Positions 36,646 through 45,292 of a DNA stretch of 64,000 nucleotides are shown in pieces. The position numbers and the translations under genes were made by a program. Numbering within the stretch: the first letter of the stretch is position 1; every line of letters starts with the position of its first letter. This DNA is from Lysobacteraceae bacterium P. Lineage in GTDB: Bacteria > Pseudomonadota > Gammaproteobacteria > Xanthomonadales > Xanthomonadaceae. Under the pieces are notes generated by a model that was not told the DNA's origin, searched no databases, and saw only the letters and a list, made by a program, of their open reading frames with translations. The stretch is from contig SCOX01000002.1 of assembly GCA_005503055.1 (NCBI GenBank), positions 308,886-372,885 on the forward strand, read 5' to 3'.

Positions 36646-36771
36646 TCGGCATTCGGGATTCGGGATTCGTAAAAGCAAAAGGGCGACGGCAATGCCGTCG
36701 CCTTTCGCGTTGGGGATCCAGGTTTTCGCTTCGCTTCTACGAATCCCGAATCCCCATTCCCGAATCCCGGC
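36646..36771. repeat. second inverted pair of GGGATTCG-family repeats with embedded hairpin
   Basis: The left arm contains CGGCATTCGGGATTCGGGAT and ends CGTAAAAGC. The right arm contains GCTTCTACGAATCCCGAATC and further CCCATTCCCGAATCCC. The arms could pair across about 60 bases. The block fills the convergent gap between the DUF2909 gene and ctaE, reaching the ctaE stop codon. Confidence 0.75.
36678..36705. terminator. bidirectional terminator hairpin
   Basis: GGCGACGGC pairs perfectly with GCCGTCGCC around AAT, flanked by AAAAG and CTTTC. It lies within the repeat pair and can serve both converging genes. Confidence 0.75.
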
Positions 36772-37650
36772 TTACAGCACGTACACGAACAGGAACAGGC
36801 CCAGCCAGACCACGTCCACGAAGTGCCAGTACCAGGCCACCGCTTCGAACGCGAAGTGGTTGTCCTTGGTGAAATGGCCCTTCAGGCAGCGGAACCAGAT
36901 GATCGCCAGCATGATCGTGCCGAGCGTGACGTGCGCGCCGTGGAAGCCGGTGAGCATGAAGAACGTCGAGCCGTAGATGCCCGAACCCAGGGTCAGGTTC
37001 AGCTCGGTATAGGCGTGGATGTATTCCTCCGCCTGGAAGAACAGGAACGTCGCACCCAGCAGCACCGTCAGGCCGAGGAAGATCAGCAGCTGCTTGCGGT
37101 GGCCGGCCTTCAGCGCGTGGTGCGCCACGGTCACGGTGATACCCGAGGTCAGCAGGATCAGCGTGTTCAGCAGCGGCAGGCCCCAGGCCGGGATCGTCTG
37201 GTAGACGCCGCCGACCGCGCCCGGACCGTTGCTCGGCCAGGCGTCGTTGAAGTTCGGCCACAGCAGGGCGTTGGTCATCACGCCGTCGCCTTCGCCGCCC
37301 AGCCACGGCATCGCGTAATGGCGTGCGTAGAACAGCGCGCCGAAGAAGGCGCCGAAGAACATCACTTCGGAGAAGATGAACCAGATCATCCCCATGCGGA
37401 ACGAGGTATCGACCTGCTTGTTGTAGTTGCCGCGGACCGATTCGCGCACGACGTCGCCGAACCAGCCGAACAGCACGCCGCACAGCAGCGCGATGCCGAA
37501 GAAAAACACCGGCTTGCCCCAGCTGACTTCGTTGAACCAGCTGGCGATGCCGAGCATCGTGGTGAACAGCGCGATCGAACCGAGGAACGGCCAACGGCTG
37601 CTATGCGGCACGAAGTAGGTGTTGGCGTCTGGCGAGTGGGCTTGGGCCAT
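36772..37650 (-). CDS. ctaE: cytochrome c oxidase subunit III
   Basis: This 292-residue, seven-helix subunit of the aa3 oxidase carries the conserved RMGMIWFIFSEVMFFGAFFGA segment (helix III region with the Glu), the QAEEYIHA segment, and GFHGAHVTLG and KDNHFAFEAVAWYWHFVDVVWL motifs near the C-terminus. It binds lipid and stabilises the proton-uptake path of subunit I. It is transcribed after ctaG with a 45-bp gap. Confidence 0.97.
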   Translation of the reverse strand: MAQAHSPDANTYFVPHSSRWPFLGSIALFTTMLGIASWFNEVSWGKPVFFFGIALLCGVLFGWFGDVVRESVRGNYNKQVDTSFRMGMIWFIFSEVMFFGAFFGALFYARHYAMPWLGGEGDGVMTNALLWPNFNDAWPSNGPGAVGGVYQTIPAWGLPLLNTLILLTSGITVTVAHHALKAGHRKQLLIFLGLTVLLGATFLFFQAEEYIHAYTELNLTLGSGIYGSTFFMLTGFHGAHVTLGTIMLAIIWFRCLKGHFTKDNHFAFEAVAWYWHFVDVVWLGLFLFVYVL

Positions 37651-37695
37651 GGCGGCGTTCCGGTCAGTGATGCGATTGCAAGGAAGTGGGATGCG

Positions 37696-38286
37696 TCACG
37701 GCGCCGACAGCGGCGAGGGGGCGGCCTTTGCCGTTCCCTGCGCCTGCGCGGTGAGTGCGTCGTTCTTGAAGAAGGTATACGACAGGGTGATCGTCTTCAC
37801 GTCGGCCGGCAGATTCGGATCGACGATGAAACGCACCGGCATGTCGCGCACTTCACCGGCCTTGAGCGTCTGGGCGGTGAAGCAGAAGCATTCGGTCTTG
37901 CTGAAGAAGCCCGAGGCGCGCGCCGGCGCGACCGAGGGCACCGCGCTGCCGACGACCGTGCGGTCGGAGGTGTTGCGCGCGTGGTAGGTGGTTTCGTACA
38001 GCTCGCCGGGCACGATCTGCATCGTCACCTTGTTGGGCGTGAACTCCCACGGCAGCTTCGAGTTGACGCCGCCATCGAACTGCACCGTGATAACGCGCTT
38101 GGCCGGGGTGGCCTGCGCGTCGCTCACACCCTCGGCGGCAGTGCGCTCCAGGCGGATGCCGAACACCTTCTCGCAGGCGATGCGGTACAGCGGAACCAGC
38201 GCGAAGGTCAACGCGAACGCACCGATCGCGACCACCACCATCTTGGTCAGACCGGCGCTCTTGCGTTGTTCCGGCGCGCCGCTCAT
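37696..38286 (-). CDS. ctaG: cytochrome c oxidase assembly protein CtaG/Cox11
   Basis: This 196-residue protein has one N-terminal transmembrane helix (about residues 16-36) and a periplasmic immunoglobulin-like domain. The copper-binding motif is [12 protein letters not shown] near residue 130 and the distal part is MPVRFIVDP. It inserts copper B into subunit I. The ATG at 38286 overlaps the stop of the 44-residue gene upstream (ATGA), so the two are coupled. Downstream sits ctaE. Confidence 0.95.
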   Translation of the reverse strand: MSGAPEQRKSAGLTKMVVVAIGAFALTFALVPLYRIACEKVFGIRLERTAAEGVSDAQATPAKRVITVQFDGGVNSKLPWEFTPNKVTMQIVPGELYETTYHARNTSDRTVVGSAVPSVAPARASGFFSKTECFCFTAQTLKAGEVRDMPVRFIVDPNLPADVKTITLSYTFFKNDALTAQAQGTAKAAPSPLSAP

Positions 38287-38417
38287 TTGCCGAGGGTCCC
38301 GCTGAAGATGAAGACCACGTAGATCGTGACCGCGATGGCCGCGATCCACAGCGCCGTACGACGCGCCGCCTTGCGGCGTGCGTCGAGGTCGGCGGGATTG
38401 CGGTCGGGCTGGTTCAT
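38283..38417 (-). CDS. 44-residue single-helix protein, cytochrome oxidase small assembly protein
   Basis: A short gene encodes [20 protein letters not shown], then a hydrophobic helix ([20 protein letters not shown]) and a TLGK end. It lies between ctaD and ctaG, and its TGA overlaps the ctaG ATG. Similar 40-50-residue helix proteins occupy this position in other proteobacterial oxidase operons, where they are annotated as small assembly or hypothetical proteins. It is short enough to be missed by gene callers. Its role is inferred from position only. Confidence 0.8.
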   Translation of the reverse strand: MNQPDRNPADLDARRKAARRTALWIAAIAVTIYVVFIFSGTLGK

Positions 38418-38463
38418 GGTCGTTGCCTGCTGCTGTGAACGAAGAGGAGGTTCTGCTTCTGGA

Positions 38464-38484
38464 GCCCCCTTAAGTTAAGGGGGC
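38464..38484. terminator. hairpin after ctaD
   Basis: GCCCCCTTA pairs with TAAGGGGGC around AGT, about 100 bases past the ctaD stop. It lacks a T tract, so it could be a processing or stability element rather than a terminator, since ctaG follows. Confidence 0.45.
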
Positions 38485-38582
38485 GGCCGTTGCGTCGCGA
38501 AGCGGCGCGGCGGCGGGGTTGTGGATGCATGCCCACTTGTCCGAAGCCGATACGCCTCCTGCTTCAATCCATCAAATGCCAA

Positions 38583-40196
38583 TCAATGCGTGATGTCGCC
38601 ATGGGCGAGGTCGCCATCGCGGATGACCGGCGGGGTGCTGAAGGTGTGGTGCGGCGCCGGGCTCGGCACGGTCCACTCCAGGCCACGCGCGGTCGGCCAG
38701 GCGCGGGCCTCGGCCTTGGCGCCCACGGCCTTCGAACGCCACAGGATGAAGGCCATCATGAACGGCGTGACGAACATGCCGAACGCGCCGATCGAGCTGA
38801 CCAGGTTCCAGTCCGCGAACACCACGTTGTAGTCCGGGATACGGCGCGGCATGCCGGCCAGTCCCAGGAAGTGCTGCGGGAAGAACAGCAGGTTGACGAA
38901 GATCATCGTCCACCAGAAGTGGAACTTCGCCATGCCTTCGTTGTACATGCGGCCGGTCCACTTCGGCCACCAGTAATAGACGGCGGCGATGATGGAGAAC
39001 AGCGCGCCGGTCACCAGCACGTAGTGGAAATGCGCCACCACGAAGTAGGTGTCGTGGTACTGGAAGTCGGCCGGGACGATGGCCAGCATCAGGCCCGAGA
39101 AGCCGCCGATGGTGAACAGGATCACGAACGCCAGCGCCCACAGCATCGGCGCTTCGAACGAGATCGAGCCGCGCCACATCGTGGTCACCCAGTTGAACAC
39201 CTTCACGCCCGTCGGCACGGCGATCAGCATCGTGGCGAACATGAAGTAGATCTCGCCACCGAGCGGCATGCCGACGGTGAACATGTGGTGCGCCCACACG
39301 ATGAACGAGAGGAAGGCGATCGAGGCGGTCGCATACACCATGGCCTGGTAGCCGAACAGCGGCTTGCGGCTGAAGGTCGGGATGATTTCCGACACGACGC
39401 CGAACGCCGGCAGGATCATGATGTAGACCTCGGGGTGCCCGAAGAACCAGAAGATGTGCTGGAACATCACCGGGTCGCCGCCGCCAGCCGCGTTGAAGAA
39501 CGAGGTGGCGAAGAACTTGTCGGTCAGCAGCATCGTCACGGCGCCGGCGAGCACCGGCATCACGGCGATCAGCAGGAACGCGGTGATCAGCCAGGTCCAG
39601 CAGAAGATCGGCATCTTCAGCAGGTCGATGCCCGGGGCGCGCATGTTCAGGACGGTGGCGATCACGTTGATCGCGCCCATGATCGAGCTGATGCCCATCA
39701 TGTGGATGGCGAAGATCGCGAAAGCCACGTTGCTGCCACCCTGCAGCGACAGCGGCGGATACAGCGTCCAGCCGCCGGCAGGAGCGCCGCCCGGCAGGAA
39801 CAGCGTCAGCAGCAGCATCGCGAAGGCGAACGGCAGGATCCAGAAGGACCAGTTGTTCATGCGCGGCAGCGCCATGTCCGGCGCGCCGATCTGCAGCGGG
39901 ATCATCCAGTTGGCCAGGCCGACGAAGGCCGGCATGACGCCACCGAAGATCATCACCAGTGCGTGCACGGTGGTCATCTGGTTGAAGAACATCGGTTCGA
40001 CGAACTGCAGGCCCGGCTTCATCAGTTCCGCACGGATCACCACCGACATCGCAGCGCCGATGATGAACATGATGAAGCTGAAGATCAGGTACAGCGTCCC
40101 GATGTCCTTGTGGTTCGTCGAGAAGAACCAACGCTCGATGAAGCCCTGCTTGTGGGCGTGATCGTCGTGGTGGGTATCAGCGTGCGTGACGGCCAT
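38583..40196 (-). CDS. ctaD: cytochrome c oxidase subunit I (aa3 type)
   Basis: This 537-residue, twelve-helix catalytic subunit binds heme a and the heme a3-CuB centre. The CuB/heme region motif WFFGHPEVYIMILPAFG (about residues 255-271) has the crosslinked His-Tyr pair, and SFIVWAHHMFTVGM supplies the His-His pair. THVV-type ligands occur in HDTYFVVAHFHYVL near residue 385. PNMRAPG-like (NMRAPGIDL) and TSFFNAAGGGDPVMFQHI mark the D and K channel regions. The C-terminus is hydrophilic (EWTVPSPAPHHTF). It follows ctaC by 26 bp. Confidence 0.98.
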   Translation of the reverse strand: MAVTHADTHHDDHAHKQGFIERWFFSTNHKDIGTLYLIFSFIMFIIGAAMSVVIRAELMKPGLQFVEPMFFNQMTTVHALVMIFGGVMPAFVGLANWMIPLQIGAPDMALPRMNNWSFWILPFAFAMLLLTLFLPGGAPAGGWTLYPPLSLQGGSNVAFAIFAIHMMGISSIMGAINVIATVLNMRAPGIDLLKMPIFCWTWLITAFLLIAVMPVLAGAVTMLLTDKFFATSFFNAAGGGDPVMFQHIFWFFGHPEVYIMILPAFGVVSEIIPTFSRKPLFGYQAMVYATASIAFLSFIVWAHHMFTVGMPLGGEIYFMFATMLIAVPTGVKVFNWVTTMWRGSISFEAPMLWALAFVILFTIGGFSGLMLAIVPADFQYHDTYFVVAHFHYVLVTGALFSIIAAVYYWWPKWTGRMYNEGMAKFHFWWTMIFVNLLFFPQHFLGLAGMPRRIPDYNVVFADWNLVSSIGAFGMFVTPFMMAFILWRSKAVGAKAEARAWPTARGLEWTVPSPAPHHTFSTPPVIRDGDLAHGDITH

Positions 40197-40222
40197 GGCC
40201 TACCTCAGGAGATGCGGGACGA

Positions 40223-41155
40223 TCAGCCGGCGACCGGCGCCTGCTTTTCAGCAGCGGCGGCCGTGGCGTCGGTGTTCGGGGTGGTGGCTTCCGGCTGGGC
40301 CGGGGCGGCCGGCGTGGCGGCCGGACCCGGTGCCGGGGCGTTCTTCGCCTTCTGCGCGGCCAGCCACTGCTGGTACTCGGCCATCGGCACGGCCTTGACC
40401 ACGATCGGCATGAAGCCATGGTCCTTGCCGCACAGTTCCGCGCACTGGCCGCGGTAGATGCCCGGCTTGTCGATCTCGGTCCAGGCCTCGTTGACGATGC
40501 CCGGGATCGCGTCCTGCTTCCAGCCCAGGGCCGGCACCCACCACGCGTGGATCACGTCGTCGGCGGTGATGACGAACCGGATCTTGGTGTCGGTCGGCAG
40601 GACCAGCACGTTGTCCACGTCGAGCAGGTAATGCGGGTGGTTGGCGGTGCGGGCGTCGACGCCGCTCTGGCGGATCTCGTCGCTCTTGCGGTCCAGGCGG
40701 CTGGTGAAACCGACGTTCTCGCCCAAGTAGTCGTACTTCCACATCCACTGGTAGCCGGTGATCTTGACGGTCATCTCGGCGTTGCGGGTGTCGTACATCT
40801 TGATCAGCTTGCTGGTGGCCGGGAAGGCCATCAGGACCAGCAGCACGACCGGGACCACGGTCCAGATGACTTCCAGCTTGGTGCTGTGGGTGAAGTCCTT
40901 GTCCGGCACCGCGCCCTTGGAGTGGCGGAACTTGAACATGGCATAGGCCATGGCGCCGAAAACCAGCACACCGATGACCACGCAGACCCACAGCGCGAAC
41001 ATGTGCGCGTCGTAGGCGTTGCCCGACTGCATGGTCACGCCCCGGCCCATGTTGAGCTGCCACGGCTTCGGATCGGCCGCTTGCGCACTGGCAAGGACCG
41101 GCAGCGCCATCGCGGCGATGCCCGCGCCCCACTGCTTGAAACGACCGGCTTTCAT
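40223..41155 (-). CDS. ctaC: cytochrome c oxidase subunit II (CuA subunit)
   Basis: This 310-residue subunit has a signal peptide (about residues 1-26, ending LASAQA), two transmembrane helices (about 55-75 and 95-115) and a periplasmic cupredoxin domain. The dinuclear CuA ligands are in CAELCGKDHGFM near residue 240, with an upstream His in DVIHAWWVPALG. YQWMWKYDY is the electron-entry Trp region. A Pro/Ala/Thr-rich tail of about 40 residues follows; no cytochrome c domain is fused. I chose the ATG at 41155 over the longer frame because it opens a clean signal peptide. It is the first gene of the oxidase locus, divergent from putA. Confidence 0.97.
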   Translation of the reverse strand: MKAGRFKQWGAGIAAMALPVLASAQAADPKPWQLNMGRGVTMQSGNAYDAHMFALWVCVVIGVLVFGAMAYAMFKFRHSKGAVPDKDFTHSTKLEVIWTVVPVVLLVLMAFPATSKLIKMYDTRNAEMTVKITGYQWMWKYDYLGENVGFTSRLDRKSDEIRQSGVDARTANHPHYLLDVDNVLVLPTDTKIRFVITADDVIHAWWVPALGWKQDAIPGIVNEAWTEIDKPGIYRGQCAELCGKDHGFMPIVVKAVPMAEYQQWLAAQKAKNAPAPGPAATPAAPAQPEATTPNTDATAAAAEKQAPVAG

Positions 41156-41499
41156 CTGTTCGAGCCCCAGAAATGCGCTAGGTAAATGGTGGAAACTGGC
41201 TGAGCCGTTCGGCTTGGCTTGCGGGCTCATCCGTAATACGGGGTGGGCGTCACAGTCCGGGAAGACCCGGACAGGGAAGCGGATTCCGCCCCGCGGAACC
41301 GCTCATTTTACCGACCATACGCGGGCCCAACAACCGCAACTATCAAACTACAAGGGACTCCCGGCAAATTTCGCAACGTCACGGCCTCCGCGCAGGTCTC
41401 CGGAGCGGCCGGCGGGACGGTAGCAGGCCATCCGCGCAACACCGGGGGCGACCGGGACGCTCTAGACTATTGGGCTTCCCACGGCTGTCCCTGGCCCCC
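41156..41499. other. divergent intergenic region between ctaC and putA
   Basis: This 344-bp gap must hold the promoters of both the oxidase locus and putA. No gene or repeat was seen in it. A short palindrome-rich segment (GTCCGGGAAGACCCGGAC, about 41254-41271) could be an operator or a hairpin in the ctaC leader, but I recognise no specific regulator site. Confidence 0.5.
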
Positions 41500-44400
41500 A
41501 TGACCACCCATTCCGCCACTGCCGTCGCCAGCGACGGCCCGCCGGCGCCGCACGCGCTGATCAGCCCCGAACTCCCGCCGCCGCCGTCCGCCGCCCGCGC
41601 CGCCATTACCGCCGGCTGGGTCCGCGACGAAGCCGCCCACGTCACCGGTCTGCTCGAAAGCGCGCGCCTCCCCGAGGCCGAGCGCGCCGCCGCCCAGGCC
41701 ACCGCCGCCGATCTGGTCCGCCGGGTCCGCGCCCGCGCGCAGAACCAGGGCGCGATCGAAGCCTTCATGCGTCAGTACGACCTGGGCAGCGAGGAGGGCG
41801 TGCTGCTGATGTGCGTGGCCGAAGCCCTGCTGCGCATCCCCGACCAGGACACCGCCGACAAGCTCATCCGCGACAAGCTGGGCGACGCGGACTGGAAGAA
41901 GCACATGGGCCAGTCGGACTCGGTGCTGGTCAACGCATCGACCTGGGGCCTGATGCTGACCGGCCACCTGGTCGACCTGGCCGACGACACCAAGCGCGAT
42001 GTGCACGGCGCCTTCAAGCGACTGCTCGGCCGCGTCGGCGAGCCGGTGATCCGTCTGGCCGTGCGCCAGGCCATGAAGATCATGGGCCACCAATTCGTCA
42101 TGGGCCGCACCATCGGCGAGGCGCTGTCGCGCTCGCAGAAGAACGGCAACGCGGCGTACCGCTACTCCTTCGACATGCTCGGCGAAGGCGCGCTGACCAC
42201 CAAGGACGCGCTGCGCTACCAGCAGGCCTACCGCGACGCGATCCACGCAATCGGCAAGAGCGCCTCCAGCCATCGCCTTGGCGATGGCGGCGGCTCGTTC
42301 ATTGGCGCGGACGTGTTCGCCACGCCGTCGATCTCGGTCAAGCTCTCCGCACTGCATCCGCGCTACGAGCACGCCAAGCGTGAGCGCGTGTTCGCCGAAT
42401 TGGTGCCGCGCGTGCTCGAGCTGGCGCAGATGGCCAAGTCCTACGGCATCGGCTTCACCGTCGATGCGGAGGAATCCGATCGCCTCGAACTTTCGCTCGA
42501 CGTCATCGCCGCCGCGTATTCGGACAAGTCGCTCGACGGCTGGGAAGGCTACGGCCTGGCGATCCAGGCGTACCAGAAGCGCGCGCCGGAAGCGATCGAC
42601 TTCATCGCCGACCTCGCCCGCCGCACCGGTCGCCGCATTCCGGTGCGCCTGGTGAAAGGCGCGTACTGGGACAGCGAGGTCAAGCGCGCGCAAGTGGACG
42701 GCCAACTCGGCTACCCGGTGTTCACGCGCAAGCCCAACACCGACGTCAGCTACCTCGCCAACGCGCGCCGCATGCTGGAAGCGTCGGACGCGATCTACCC
42801 GATGTTCGCCACGCACAACGCGCAGACCATCGCGACGATCCACCAGCGCGCGAAGTCGATGGGGCGTGCGAAGCACTTCGAGTTCCAGAAGCTGCACGGC
42901 ATGGGCGACGACCTCTACGCCGAAGTGATCCCGGCCGACCGCCTGGACGTGCCGTGCCGCGTGTACGCGCCGGTGGGTTCGCACGAGGACCTGCTGCCGT
43001 ACCTGGTGCGCCGCCTGCTCGAGAACGGCGCCAACTCCAGCTTCGTCAACCGCATCACCGACGAGGACATCGCCATCGATGACCTCATCCAGGATCCGGT
43101 CGCAACCGTTTCCGCATTCGACTCCATCGCGCATCCGCGCATCCCGCAGCCGCTCGATCTGTACCGCAGCTTCGGCATCGACAGGACCAACTCCATGGGC
43201 ATCAACCTCGCCAACGACGACCAACTGCGCGCGCTCGCCGAGCAGATCAACGCCGCCGCGCGCGAAGACTGGCGCGCCGCGCCGCTCGTGCCGGGCGCCA
43301 GCGCCGCCGGCCCCGACATTGCGGTGACCAATCCGGCCGATCGCGGCCAGATCGTGGGTCAGTGGAAGGCCGCCGACAGCGCGACCGTCGAAAAGGCGGT
43401 GCGCAACGCCGTGGCCGCGCACGATGCGTGGAACGCGACGCCGGCCGCCAGCCGCGCCGCCATCCTCGAACACGCCGCCGACCTCCTCGAGCAGCGCATG
43501 CCGCAGTACCTCGCGCTGTGCACGCGCGAAGCCGGCAAGTCGATTCCCGACGGCGTGGCCGAAGTGCGCGAGGCCGTGGACTTCCTGCGTTATTACGCCG
43601 GCCAGGCACGCAAGCAGTTCGCCGTTGAAGCCCTGCCCGGCCCGACCGGCGAATCCAACACGCTGCAGCTGTCCGGCCGCGGCGTGTTCGTGTGCATCAG
43701 TCCGTGGAATTTCCCGCTGGCGATCTTCGCCGGCCAGATCGCCGCGGCGCTCGCCGCCGGCAACAGCGTCATCGCCAAGCCGGCCGAACAGACCAACCTG
43801 ATCGGCTACTACGCGGTGAAGCTGCTGCACGAAGCCGGCGTTCCGGAAGCCGTGCTGCAGTTCCTGCCCGGCGACGGCGCCACCGTCGGCGCCGCGCTGA
43901 CGAAGGACCCGCGCATCGCCGGCGTCGCCTTCACCGGCTCGACCGACACCGCGCGCGCGATCAATCGCGCACTGGCTGCGCGCGACGCCGCCATCGGCGT
44001 GCTGATCGCCGAGACCGGCGGCCAGAACGCGCTGATCGCCGATTCGTCGTCGCTGCCGGAACAGGTGGTCAAGGACGCGATCGCCTCCGCGTTCACGTCC
44101 GCCGGCCAGCGCTGCTCGGCCGCGCGCGTGCTGTTCGTGCAGGACGACATCGCCGACAAGGTCACCACGATGCTCGCCGGCGCCATGGCCGAGCTGAAGG
44201 TCGGCGACCCGGGACTGCTGTCGACCGACGTCGGCCCGGTGATCGACGAAGACGCATTGAAGGTGCTGGTCGACCACGCCGCGCGCATGGACGTGGAAGC
44301 GACGAAGATCGCCGAGGTCGCGCTCGACGACGCCGCCGCCAACGGCAGCTTCTTCGCCCCGCGCGCGTATGCGCTGAAGTCGCTGGATCAACTGCACAAG

Positions 44401-44751
44401 GAGATCTTCGGACCGGTGCTGCACGTGGTCCGTTGGAAAGCCGACCAGCTCGACGCCGTCATCGACCAGATCAACGCCACCGGCTACGGTCTGACGTTGG
44501 GCATCCATTCGCGCATCGACGAGACCATCGACCGGATCGCTTCGCGGGTGAAGGTGGGCAACTGCTACGTCAACCGCAACCAGATCGGCGCGGTCGTCGG
44601 CGTGCAGCCGTTCGGTGGACAGAACCTGTCCGGCACCGGTCCGAAGGCCGGCGGCCCGCACTACCTGCCGCGCTTCGCCACCGAGAAGACCATCACCGTC
44701 AACACCACCGCGGCCGGCGGCAACGCCTCGCTGCTGACGCTGGGCGATTGA
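41500..44751 (+). CDS. putA: bifunctional proline dehydrogenase / L-glutamate gamma-semialdehyde dehydrogenase
   Basis: This 1083-residue enzyme oxidises proline to glutamate in two steps, feeding electrons to quinone through FAD. The helical arm and proline dehydrogenase barrel cover about residues 40-510 (SISVKLSALHPRYE, FTVDAEESDRLELSLDV, RLVKGAYWDSEVKRAQ, FATHNAQT). The aldehyde dehydrogenase domain covers about 600-1070, with FVCISPWNFPLAIF, ETGGQNALI and the catalytic Cys in SAGQRCSAARV. The N-terminus starts directly in the arm without a ribbon-helix-helix DNA-binding domain, so it should not be an autorepressor like E. coli PutA. The ATG at 41500 is preferred over a TTG ten codons upstream. 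No adjacent putP was seen. Confidence 0.96.
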   Translation: MTTHSATAVASDGPPAPHALISPELPPPPSAARAAITAGWVRDEAAHVTGLLESARLPEAERAAAQATAADLVRRVRARAQNQGAIEAFMRQYDLGSEEGVLLMCVAEALLRIPDQDTADKLIRDKLGDADWKKHMGQSDSVLVNASTWGLMLTGHLVDLADDTKRDVHGAFKRLLGRVGEPVIRLAVRQAMKIMGHQFVMGRTIGEALSRSQKNGNAAYRYSFDMLGEGALTTKDALRYQQAYRDAIHAIGKSASSHRLGDGGGSFIGADVFATPSISVKLSALHPRYEHAKRERVFAELVPRVLELAQMAKSYGIGFTVDAEESDRLELSLDVIAAAYSDKSLDGWEGYGLAIQAYQKRAPEAIDFIADLARRTGRRIPVRLVKGAYWDSEVKRAQVDGQLGYPVFTRKPNTDVSYLANARRMLEASDAIYPMFATHNAQTIATIHQRAKSMGRAKHFEFQKLHGMGDDLYAEVIPADRLDVPCRVYAPVGSHEDLLPYLVRRLLENGANSSFVNRITDEDIAIDDLIQDPVATVSAFDSIAHPRIPQPLDLYRSFGIDRTNSMGINLANDDQLRALAEQINAAAREDWRAAPLVPGASAAGPDIAVTNPADRGQIVGQWKAADSATVEKAVRNAVAAHDAWNATPAASRAAILEHAADLLEQRMPQYLALCTREAGKSIPDGVAEVREAVDFLRYYAGQARKQFAVEALPGPTGESNTLQLSGRGVFVCISPWNFPLAIFAGQIAAALAAGNSVIAKPAEQTNLIGYYAVKLLHEAGVPEAVLQFLPGDGATVGAALTKDPRIAGVAFTGSTDTARAINRALAARDAAIGVLIAETGGQNALIADSSSLPEQVVKDAIASAFTSAGQRCSAARVLFVQDDIADKVTTMLAGAMAELKVGDPGLLSTDVGPVIDEDALKVLVDHAARMDVEATKIAEVALDDAAANGSFFAPRAYALKSLDQLHKEIFGPVLHVVRWKADQLDAVIDQINATGYGLTLGIHSRIDETIDRIASRVKVGNCYVNRNQIGAVVGVQPFGGQNLSGTGPKAGGPHYLPRFATEKTITVNTTAAGGNASLLTLGD

Positions 44752-45292
44752 GCCCCACAGGGCCGGGGCAATCCCGGCCCGCGTCGAATCGGCGCCGGGG
44801 CAATCCCGGCCCGTGCCCAATCGGCGCCGGGGCGACCCCGGCGCTTTTCGCATCGCGATCCGATGCGTCGAGTTTCGTCCCTCGCGGTCCTGACGCCGCG
44901 AGGGAATCCGCCGACTGACTCACTGCGGATCCTTCGCACTTCATGCCTCATCGGCGCTGTCGCACAGCGCGAGCGCGCTTTTCGCGCGTCCCACGCTCGT
45001 ATAGCGCATGCGACCCGCTCTCCCCACCGACGCCGCGCGTGCGCCGGCATGTGTCGGCGTGCCGGTTCCTCGTGTCCAACGAGCGGACTGCGCCACTTCG
45101 GGCTCCGCACCCACGACCCGGATACGCCGCCGAATGTCATCACCGTTTGGCGAGGCTGTCATCGCGTTGTGAGGTCGCGGGCAGGTCTGTGATGGGTATT
45201 TCAAGCCGGCGATGTCGGCAGCCGTGACGGTTGGGGTTCGGCCAGGACGACGTCCTTGCGCCGCGACCCGTTCCTCTTCGCGAGAACCCCTC
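44752..45292. other. intergenic region between putA and the trimeric adhesin
   Basis: The first 90 bp hold about two and a half copies of a 32-bp unit built on GCCGGGGCAATCCCGGCCCG, ending in the terminator hairpin described separately. The rest (about 44850-45292) has only short unsupported frames and an AT-poor sequence. It probably contains the adhesin promoter, which I could not place. Confidence 0.5.
44824..44848 (+). terminator. intrinsic terminator of putA
   Basis: GCGCCGGGG pairs perfectly with CCCCGGCGC around CGA and is followed by TTTT. It is the last of three similar GC-rich hairpins spaced about 32 bp apart after the putA stop codon. Confidence 0.8.

Noticed and set aside
41467..44853. 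A 1128-residue minus-strand frame across putA
   Set aside because: It is antisense to a fully conserved putA; its sequence is low-complexity Arg/Val/Gly and matches no family.
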